This document shows positions 23,132-39,500 of a stretch of 64,000 nucleotides of DNA, one piece after another. Source of the DNA: Simmondsia chinensis (lineage: Eukaryota > Streptophyta > Magnoliopsida > Caryophyllales > Simmondsiaceae); the NCBI GenBank assembly GCA_018398585.1, contig JAGTTD010000008.1:818501-882500 (forward strand), given 5' to 3'. The position numbers and the translations under genes were made by a program. The notes under the pieces were generated by a model. The model was not told the DNA's origin. It did no database searches and was given only the letters and a program-made list of their open reading frames with translations. Within the stretch, counting starts at the first letter, position 1, and every line of letters begins with the position of its first letter.

Positions 23132-23444
23132 TTTTGGGAGCTGTTTATTGCTTATTGTTTATGGCTTTGCTTATTGCCTATTGCTGCTTCTGGCTTCTCG
23201 CTTAAGCTGCTCTGGGCCATTGATTTTATACTCTTATACTCCTATGCTCTGATGCTTTATACTTTATATTTGTATGCGGCCATGCTGGTGTGCTTCTCAA
23301 GTTGGAGGTCTTCCGAAACAGCCTTCCTTTAGAGGTAACATCCTGAAAGGGTAAGGCTGCGTATATCCCTCCCCCTAAACCCTGCTTATGCAGGAGCCCT
23401 CGAGACACTGGTTCGATTGTTGTTGTTATTGTTGTAGTCCACAA
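23132..23444 (+). mobile_element. LINE-type tail copy, 313 bp, 12-bp TSD
   Basis: TACTAAATAAAT (23120-23131) and TACTAAAAAAAT (23445-23456) flank the element. Its first half is T-rich (TTGCTTATTGCCTATTGCTG, ACTCCTATGCTCTGATGC), like the 3'-UTR-like part of the 21675 element and without 5S similarity. The second half is the shared tail (CTCAAGTTGGAGGTCTTCCG, GGGTAAGGCTGCGTATATCC, GTTGTTGTTATTGTTG). Confidence 0.65.
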
Positions 23445-23530
23445 TACTAAAAAAATACTTAATAGAATTTGTATATCATATTTTTAAATAGCGTATGTTA
23501 AGATATATTAATTGTACCTTATTCTTTATT

Positions 23531-23562
<32 letters not shown>

Positions 23563-23898
23563 TGTGCATTTTATTTCACTATGTATCCTTTAATTTATGT
23601 ACCATATTATAGCAGCAGGATGTGACGCTTATAATCGGGCTGCTGCTACTACAGAGAGTACGTCCATTTATATATGATTTATTATGGGCTGGGCCTGGCC
23701 CACTATATATTTGTTTTAGGAAATATTTTGTATATTTATTTTAATATTTCGATATATATTACATTTTTTTAGTTTTAAAATTTTTATTACTTTTTTTATC
23801 ATAAATTTTTTTTTTCATAAAGTTTAATTTTCAATGATTAAATTCCTCTGTTGAAATTTAGCAGATTTTTATTAGAAAATATTGATATAGAATATCTA

Positions 23899-24148
23899 GA
23901 GTTCATTTACACGGCAGTAATGCACCGGATTTCATTAGAACTCCGAAGTTAATCATACTTGAGCAAGATTAGTACCAAGATGGGTGACCTTTTGGAAAGT
24001 CCTTATGTTGCCAACCCTATAAGATTGGGGGTCATCGGAAATAGTCTCTGCGCAGGGTTATACCCTGAAGGGGTAAGGTTACGTACATCTACCCCTCAAG
24101 ATCCCGCTTAGACGGGAGCACTTGAGGTACTGGGTCTATTGTTGTTGT
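23899..24148 (+). mobile_element. 5S rRNA-headed SINE, full length, perfect 18-bp TSD
   Basis: ATTGATATAGAATATCTA is present at 23881-23898 and 24149-24166. The head covers nearly all of 5S rRNA (AGTAATGCACCGGATTTCAT, AGAACTCCGAAGTTAATCAT, AAGATGGGTGACC, GTCCTTATGTTGCC). It is joined through AACCCTATAAGATTGGGGGT to the tail (CCCTGAAGGGGTAAGG, CCCGCTTAGACGGGAGCAC, TTGTTGTTG). Length 250 bp. Confidence 0.85.
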
Positions 24149-24626
24149 ATTGATATAGAATATCTATTATAATTTCATGTTTTTTTTTCCTCATAATTTA
24201 CAGACATGTTAATTATATATATAGATACATCCATCATAATTCGGTGAATTTTTTCGTAATCCGCTGCATTTTTGTTAAACACTGACATAACTTATATATA
24301 TTATCAAAATAATATGTCATGTTAATTTTTTAGTAAAAACTGTTTGAAATTTTGACAAGAATTCACTGTATTTAGATATAAGATATATAGATGATCAAAT
24401 TATCAAAACTAATTGTACTTTATTATATATATGTTAACGTAACATAGTGCATAGGTGCTAAACACTCAAATTTCACGTTACACAAGTGATAATTTCTATT
24501 ATTTATATTGGTAGACGGATCAAAAACTTTCTTAACGTGGATAATAACTTTGGAAAAGCTGTAATAATGAGCTTCGAATCGAATACATATAAGAAATATA
24601 GTGGGAATTTGAACTACCAAGACCAG

Positions 24627-25010
24627 GGGTGTAAATGAGTCAAGCTGGCTCATGAGCCCTCCCGAGCCGGCTCATCATAAAGTTTGAAAAGCTCGGCTGG
24701 CTTTGAGCTCGAGCAGAGCCCAAGCCTATTGAAGCTCAAGCTCGTAGGCTCTCCAGCCTAAACAAGCCTAGGCCAACTTTTTTTAATATAATATATTTGC
24801 TTAAATATTATCTAATGAATCCATATTGGAGCTTAAATGAGCCGCACTCGAGCTTAAACGAGCCGAAACGAGCCTATATTGAGCTTAAATGAGGCAAAAT
24901 ATTGCAAGCCTAATTTGAAGCTCACCGAGCTTAGATCAAGCCGAGCCGAGCCGAGCTTAAAACTAACGAGCCGAGCCTCAAGCCTCGGGCTCGGCTCAAT
25001 AAGCCAACCA
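24627..25010. mobile_element. hAT MITE copy, same family as 32629-33074, right end missing
   Basis: It starts AGGGGTGTAAATGAGTCAAG and follows the copy at 32629 closely (TCATGAGCCCTCCCGAGCCG; TTTTAATATAATATATTTGC; AGCTTAAATGAGCC; CTCACCGAGCTTAGATC; CCTCAAGCCTCGGGCTCGGC). The expected terminal TACACCCCTA is absent, so the right end is lost or degraded and no target duplication can be assigned. Confidence 0.6.
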
Positions 25011-25712
25011 AAAAAGTTTAGTGACAGACTTTTATAGGATAATAATACAATCGTGAACACGTCAACACAGCATCACTCAGTAGAAAAAAAATTTCACATA
25101 CAAAAATTATCATCTCTTATAATATTTTGTTGTATCGATGTCAATGTATTACAATACCCCAGATAGAGTATCACCGTTCGGGGGAGGGGGAGATGAGTCA
25201 CAAATTTAATATATTGTGTTTTAGTGTGGATAATATAACCACTATACTAAACCAAACAACTTATCATCTATTCCAAATATTTAATAAACTTTATAAATAA
25301 TTATTAGTCAAAAAGTTACATATATTTAATAAAATAGTCAAAATAACTGGTGTGCAAGGGTGTGAATTAGGCCCCTGTTTCAAGTCTTAATTATTAGCAA
25401 TGTCACAATATAACGACTCGATGAAGGTTGACAAAACATCAACAGAATAGTAGAGTTATCTCACCAAATTGTTAAATTTTTATTGTTATTTAGATCATTT
25501 TATTAAATATGCGTAACTTTTAAACTAAAAATATTATTTAAAAAATTTTATAAACATAAAAAAATTAATGTATCAACCTCCGGTACCGGAAACACTTCCG
25601 GTCGAAAAGGGGCCACGACACCGCCATTAAACCCTAGTTCAATCCTAATTTCACCATCACGCTCTTCAAAATCACCTCAATTTTTCTTCAGAATCAATAC
25701 AAATTTACAATA

Positions 25713-32094
<6,382 letters not shown>

Positions 32095-32628
32095 GAGATA
32101 CGATTTTGTTATTCTTACCTTCAAACTCGCTTACCTATAAAAATAAGATATGGCAGATTCATTCCGTTGCTTTAAATTAAGTTCATTTACGCCAATTTTT
32201 CATTATGTAATGACTCTTTATCTAATGTAATGCAACATTGATTACATGGTATAGAACTAGATGTGACGCCTTCCTATTGCTGTAAGTTTATTCAAATTGG
32301 TTTCGTTAGATTTTATTTTAATTTCCTTTATCGTTTGATTTTTACTTAAAGAGTTAGTCGAATTTGGTTATAAGATAAAACACGAAGGATTACAATAAAG
32401 TAAAAAGACGAGGTACTAATTTGAAGAAACTACAAATATTACGGATTTCATGTTGGCCATTGCTGAATATCTTAGTTAGCATTATCTGTTGTCAAGTTTG
32501 GGCCAAGTACATAAAAGTTTTCTATCATTGCTTCAGTGAAACTAATATGGCTACCAGTTGGATAGCCAAGTCGAGACCTTATTTGTATTACCCGTTTTGT
32601 TCTCAACTATGTTATATATCGTTTTTAC
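32095..32628. other. Downstream of the monooxygenase gene, no gene seen
   Basis: This is AT-rich sequence with the probable 3'-UTR of the preceding gene. Open frames are short and I recognise none. Confidence 0.5.
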
Positions 32629-33074
32629 TAGCGGTGTAAATGAGCTGAGTCGGCTCACGAGCCCTCGCGAGCCGGCTTGTTATGAAGCTCGAAAAGCTCA
32701 GCTAGCCTATTGAAGCTCGAGCTCGAGCCTACACGAGCCTAAGCGAGCTGTTTTTAATATAATATATTTGCTTAAATATTGCCGATGAATGCATATTGGA
32801 GCCTAAATGAGCCGAGCTTAAGCTTAAACGAGCCCAAACGAACCTCTATTGAGATTTAATGAGCCGAAATACTATAAGCCTAGTTTGAAGTTCACCGAGC
32901 TTAGATCGAGCCAACCGGAGCCCGAGCTTGCGCTTTTGACGAGCTGAGCTCAAGCCCAAATTTTTAAAGCTCGGCGAGCTTCGAGCTAAGCCCAAGCCGG
33001 GCTTAAAGCTAACCAGCCGAGCCTCAAGCCTGGCAGGCTCGGGCTCGGCTCGGCTCGGCTCAAATACACCCCTA
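32629..33074. mobile_element. hAT MITE with perfect 8-bp TSD GTTTTTAC
   Basis: GTTTTTAC stands at 32621-32628 and 33075-33082. The ends TAGCGGTGTAAATGAG and, inverted, TAGGGGTGTATTTGAGCCGA form the terminal repeats. The 446-bp interior is full of GAGCTCG, CGAGCCGA and AAGCTCG words that can fold into hairpins and does not code. An 8-bp duplication with TAGGGGTGTAAA ends is the hAT signature in plants. Confidence 0.85.
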
Positions 33075-33543
33075 GTTTTTACGATGAATGCATTAGGTCT
33101 GTCCGTTCTCAGAAAGGACGCCTAATATTTTTCCCTTACCTTTATTTAAAAAAAAAAAAAAAAAAAACCAAGAATCAAAGATTAGATCAAACATCAAATA
33201 ATCCAATCCAGTCCTACACCAAAAATACACGTCGTTAAAAATAAACAACTTGAAAGAAAAATGAATGTGAATCACACCGTAGAGGTGACCAACAGGTCGG
33301 ATCGGGTCAGGTCAACATACCTTCAATTTCTCTGACTAATAACATTACCCTAAAACACAACAAACTTTACAAGATTATGCATCCTCACAAGTGGTATTTT
33401 AGCTACAAAATAAATTTCAAGAAAAACAAACTAAATAGATTTAAATAAAAAAAGAAAGAAATAAAATACAAATGCCCACCCATAAACTCAAAAGGAGAGG
33501 GAAGAGATTATACCACTAGATATACAAATACATCTCAGTTTCT

Positions 33544-36500
33544 TCACATTATTGTGCAGTTGCATTTAGATTCCAACTTTGGAGGCTTCATACTTTCACC
33601 ATTGTTAGGAACACCGACATTCCGAACCCGAGGTTCTTCTGACCTATCATCGTTCTCCGTGCTGCTCAATGGAGGTTTTTTCTCGGTTTCCGATGACCTC
33701 CTTTGCCTCGTTTTCTGAGGTTTTACAGCGCATTTTCCGGTGCTACTTGCGCTTGTGTCTTTTCTGACAGAAACGGGTCGGTCTGGTATGGTGATTGTTG
33801 GCCTGGAACCTTCGAAAGGTTCTAGATTTTCCTTCTCTTTTTCGATTGCGATATTCGCAGCCTTGAAAGCAAGATCATGAATGATCGAACTGCAGAAGAG
33901 GATGGTGTCGGTTGCTTCTTCGAGCGTTAGGCTTCTCGGCATCCTCCTGCTCTGGTCCTCCATTGTCACCGTTGAACTCTCTAGACAGGAAAGAAGGCGA
34001 TAGCATAGTTAATAGAATACGGTACAAGAACTAGACGGAATTTCGTACCTTTGAGTATTATTCATCTCTATACCAAAAAAAATTTTGGTCCATAGTTCAT
34101 TGAGTTATAAAAGAATTTATATACAATCACATTTATGTCCATAGCAAGTCTTTTCTAAATATTGATATAATGCAGAAGAGGATATAATTTTGTCAATTTG
34201 ACTCTTGTTTAATGGTATTACCCATAATAATAGTAGCAAGAATCATAACACGTAGTAAAAAATAAGGTATAAGCCAATAGTTTAAAAGTTGATAGAAAAT
34301 TTTATAAACATATAAAATTTGAGCACTTAATTTAGGTATAAGTATGACAAGTTTAAACTAAACATTTGTTTTTTTATTAGGGAAAAACAAGGATACATGT
34401 TACAAAACGTGTATTCTATGCCTAACGTAAATTTGGGTATTTTACTATATTATTCACAATGACATTAGGATACGTTTATTTACCAGACACTAATGTACCG
34501 GATCCTATTAGAACTCTGAAGTTAAGCGTGCTTGGGCGAGAGTAGTACTAGGATTGGTGACCTCCCGGAAAGTCCTCATGTTGCCAACCCTATAAAGTTG
34601 GGAGTCCTCGGAAACAGGCTCTTAGCAGGGTTACACCCTGAAGGGGTAAAACTGTGTACATCCACCTCCCAGACCCCGTTTAGGCGGAAGCCTTGAGGCA
34701 CTGGGTCCGTTGTTGTATTGACAATGACATGTGGATGTCCTTTTTAAACAGCAAATACGGATACGTATTTATTATACCTATTATATGCATATTTTTTATT
34801 AACAGTGGGTGTTACAGGTTACCCATTAACATTAAAAGCGCGTTCACTTTGCAAAAATACTCGGTTTTCCAAGGAAAATTTTCCAAACCCTCATTTTTTC
34901 TAGAAATAAAGTGTTCAAAAGAATTAGTTTTCCTGAAGATCTTATCGAACCGGGCTCAAACAAATGTCCGAAAGCTCGATAAAAGCTCAGCTCGAACTTG
35001 AGCTCGATAATTCTTATAGAACTTGAGTTCAAACAAGGGGACGCTCGACTAGACTTAGCTTGTTTACCCCCCTAGTGATAATAATGGAAGTTATGGGATG
35101 AAACACCACATCAACAAACACCAAGACGACACGTACCAGTAATTTCTTGCACACGCTCTGAATCATTAGAATCCGGAATCATGTCCGTCGCATGATGATC
35201 TGGGTGTGTCAGAACCGTTGGATCTTGCAACTCGTCCTTAGCACCAGCATCGATCTGCGACCTTGGCGAACTAGGATGAGAATCATCAACTTCTATTTCA
35301 GACATGGTAGGTAAAGAATCCTGAGCCAAAACTTCTGTAACTTCTATCTCTTGGCCGCTATTGACTGGCTTAGTTTCTTCCAGAAGAGACGACTCGAATC
35401 CAACAATTGATTGGTTTGCATTTTCAACGCTTCTACTTCTCCCTGGGATCCCTTGATCAATCTCAATAGCCAGCTGGGTGCTCCTTGTAATGCCTGAAAA
35501 ATCAGGAGTACAAGCGTCTTTTTCTATATGACTTGCGTCATCATTATCAATATATCCTGTGGATGACACTGCCTTTGTGAAAGAAGGCTCTTTTTCAAGC
35601 AATTCACGATTTTCCGAAGGTAATACTCGTTTATCGGACAATTCATGAATTTCCGCTTTAAGGGCCGGTCTCATGCCACCAATGGACTCATAATCTTCTC
35701 CACATGTGCTAGTTGAATGACTAAAACCTTGGTAAGCATGACTTGAAATTCCTGAAAAAGACGACCCGCTGCTTTGAGGATTCGAGCTCATTTCAGATCT
35801 TCGCGCACTCAATTGCCTTTGCACAAGTGTATCTGCACGTCTAGACGAACTCAGATCGACAGAAGATGACGTTGACAAACTACCATAACCAACTGAGCTT
35901 CTTGTAGAAGCAGTCAAGTCTCTTGCATAAGACACGTCGTCATATGACATGGCACTGGCACTAATGGTCCGACCTTGAAGAAGAGGCCCTTTTATACTGC
36001 TTGATCTTCTCAAAAGAAGCACTGAAATTCCTGTACCTTCAGTAACATCAGTTTTCGAATCACAATGATAACTGTTTTTTTGCGTCACATGATGCGCATC
36101 AAGAGCATCAGATGACCCATAAGCAGTTTCCTGGTCATGCATAATTTCAGTCCCTTCAGTAACATCAATTTTCGAATCAGAAAATTTACTATTTTTTTGC
36201 ATCTTGCAATGCTCGTCAACAGCATCAGATGGTCCATAAGCAGTTTTAATCTCCCTATTTAGAGTCTCGTTATCATTCATAAGATCTCCCTTGTCAGTAA
36301 CATTCTGAGACTCTGGCTGTATCAGTATTAGTTCAGCTACACTTCGTTCCCCAGAGATTTTCTGAGTGTCATCCGTATCAGTCAAAGCGGCAGGGATGAT
36401 CAAACGCTCTTCTTTCTCCTTGCATTCAGGGCATATATTACGTAGAACTTCTGAGGATTCAATGTCATGATACTTCCTACCACATTTATCACATGTTTTT

Positions 36501-39500
36501 TCAGATATATCGACGCTTGGAGAAGCACCCTCATTGTCAAATGCTTCAGAATCAACAGGTCGAATATCAACATTGCTGCTAGCAACATCGATCTTATCAA
36601 AGGCAAATATCTCATCTTGATTATCAGGAGCTGAAGATATCCGACATTCACTGGTGACATCATCCTGGTTTTGCTCGCTACCTTCAGTGTCATGTGCACC
36701 ACTTTGTGCATGGTCGGAGCTGGCATTACTGCTAGTGGTGATAGAAGAGTTTCTTGACATCATAGTATAATATGAAGTCGTCGTTTTTCTGACATGGACA
36801 GAGGTGCTGGGGACGCTTGACAAGAGTGGTCTGAACATGTTTTTAGGCCTGTTCCGATCCTGAAAAACAGTAGCAGGTATGATACACCAATAAGAAGGCT
36901 TACAAAAGGCATTTGAAGAAAAACAAATAGCAAAACAATCAAAGAACGGTTCTGAAAGCGACAAACGAGAATTATCATGATCAGAATACTTTACTAAAAT
37001 GCTATGATGCCCTCTTACAAACACTGAAGTCAGATATCACGAAAAGGAGAGAAGGAACTAAAGATGGGAAGGAAAAGATCCTTGTAGACTGGTAAGGAGA
37101 AGGAGCAGAGTAGCTAATCTTGCCAGTCTTGCAAATGAAATTACATGAGAACAGAATACAAAGAAACCGCCGCACTTCCACCGTTCACAGAAAAAAAACC
37201 ATGTAACTACACTTCAATGTTAAGTGCGTAAATTTGCACTTCAGGAATGAATAATCACAATAAGTATGGTAAGACATAGGAAAGATGTCAGCTGATGGAA
37301 GTTAAATTTCATGGTGTTCAGTTGAAATCAAGGAGATTATGTTTGTCACTGTTGGGTGCGAGGCCAATCCCAGTCCCATGCGTCCAGTCTAACCTAGGGG
37401 TGTAAATGAGTAGAGCCAAGGACAAACCTTCAGGCTTGAAGCTCGACTTCAACATTTAGTTCGACTCGGACTTGGATCAAAGCTTGATGAGCTTGGAAAG
37501 CTTGGCTTAGCTAAGCTCAAACCCAGCTCGACGAGCTCCAAGCTAAGCTCACTTTATTTAGGCTTGAGCTTGACTCATTTAGGCTCAAATTTGGCTCAAT
37601 TAGGACTATTCAGCCCAGTAAATTGTATCAAGATAGACACTAGGCTCACAAGCTTACAAGATCAAGCTTCATTGGGCTCGCGAATGCTCATGATCCTCTT
37701 GGCTCATTTACTCCCCTAGTCTAACCACAGCAAGACATGTTGGCAACCAAGATCCCAGGTTCCGCTCAATCTTAGGTTCAAAAAGTTTAAAAAGTCGACC
37801 TCCAAAACCCGGAGCAACAGAGACCGAACTCTTTCTTGCTTCAATTCGATTTAAGTTTGAAATTTCATTTGCTACAATATTGCTTCAATACGTTCATTAT
37901 ATGCATATGTGCGTACCAGTAAATTAACGTTCACCTCTCCTGCCGAATAAACTTAAGTGATTCGCATAAAGTCGATAATTTCTCACATCCCAAATACCTG
38001 CTCTCCTGAAAATCCCAGAAAAGAAAAAGAAAAAGAAAAAGAAAAAGAAATCCCCTCCAGTTATCCTTACTCTCCCTCTTGTTCTTTCCACTAACAAACA
38101 TCAAATGGTCTGTCCTGATGCTGGCGTAGGATGTCTGTAATTTTTCCTTTTATCAACCTTTTTTCAATCAAGAGGATGTCTACATAATCGCCAATCCTTT
38201 CCCTGTCATTATTTTGAAGGCATTCATTAAGCATTTCTATCATTATTATTTTCAAAGCTAAGTATTATTTACCCAACATGGGCAGACGGAAAACCATGTT
38301 GATAGCAACTTAGCCTAATCCCCCCAGGCATCAATTCAACAGGCTAATAACTCTTAGTTCTACCTCCATACTGATACTCGTTTGAACTCATTGTATATTT
38401 CCTTAGACACTAGAGAAGAAAAAGCAGAGAGAGCGCCAAAAAAAAAAAAAAAAAGGCAGGCTACGCTGATCGCCAAGGGGCTTGACACAGAAACTGTTGC
38501 AAATCAAGCAAAATGACACATCACATTGCAATGCAAATTACGCAATGATTCCAATATCAACAACAAGATGATGATCATCTAAGAATTTCTAAGAGACAAA
38601 CATGTCTCCTTGAGTAAGATAATGGACGTGCTGACTGTAAATGATTGTCTTTCTTCTCATCTCACTTGCCAGGATATGAATCCAATTTTTCCAGGTCGTT
38701 TGTTAATCTATAGAATCTCAGAATTTCTGTTGAGTCCTATGCTCAATGAGTAAGCAATCGTAACAATTAAGATGAGTTAGATAGCATTATACCATTTGCC
38801 GCATTGCAGAATCAAAAGACCTCTTGGGTGCAGAACTTGAAGAGCATGGGTTGTTTGGCTTCCTAGAGAAAGCCATTGGTTTACCAGTAGGACGTCTACT
38901 GACCCCTCTTGCTGATAAAGAATACTCCGAGCCACTGACAGGAACAGACTGCAACGAGTCTGCGTCATCATCACCAGAAGATGCAAGTGAGCCTTTACTA
39001 TGTAAACTGAGTTTATCATGTTCTTGACTATGCGACGAACTAATGCCTCTAGAAGCTGCAGGAGACATCGATCGCCTGCCAAGTTTTGAGGATGAATCTC
39101 TGCTAGTCCTTGATACAGGTGAAGACCCCCTCACATATGCTGCCGCCCTATCAGTACAAAGATTTTTTTATCAGAAATGGAAAATATATTGAGAGAGAGA
39201 GAATCAATGCACAGAGAGTTAAGGATAAAATATCCTCAAAATACAAAACACAACAATAAAAAAACCACGAACCTATCAGTACGAAGATTTGGGGGTGCCT
39301 CCAAGGAGAAACCAGGAATGTTTGATTGCCACGTGCTAATTTTAGGCGATGCTGAATTCCCACGACCTGTTCTAGCCGGGGAGGTTCCCCTAACGCGAGA
39401 TGATACTGCAGTTGCACTAGAACCCGTGCTTGCTCTCCGAGAAGTTGGAGTTAAAGATCTTGGAGGTGGTGTTGAAGGCTTAACTGGGGGTGGGGACGGT

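Larger units (their letters stand above)
22050..25712. other. Repeat-rich spacer upstream of the monooxygenase gene
   Basis: No gene is seen. Besides the SINE and LINE insertions listed separately, 22590-22650 and 22985-23110 carry pieces of the AATTGG/R-type dispersed repeat, and 23537-23553 is an (AT)n run. From 24628 a GAGCTCG-rich hAT MITE copy begins. Close to the gene, AAACCCTAG at 25629 is a telo-box in the presumed leader. Confidence 0.5.

Noticed and set aside
23881..24166. Cassandra TRIM retrotransposon (5S sequence in LTRs)
   Set aside because: There are no TG...CA LTR ends, no primer-binding site, and the duplications are 9-20 bp instead of 5 bp. The 3' end is a TTG array.
34466..34730. 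5S rRNA genes at the 5S-like sequences
   Set aside because: The copies are single, scattered on both strands, diverged, fused to a foreign tail, and flanked by target duplications. Real 5S genes are in tandem arrays with T-rich terminators.
36860..37024. Upstream extension of the long BPP1-like frame
   Set aside because: The 55 residues before [12 protein letters not shown] have no family similarity and precede a good acceptor at 36859/36860; it is intron read-through.
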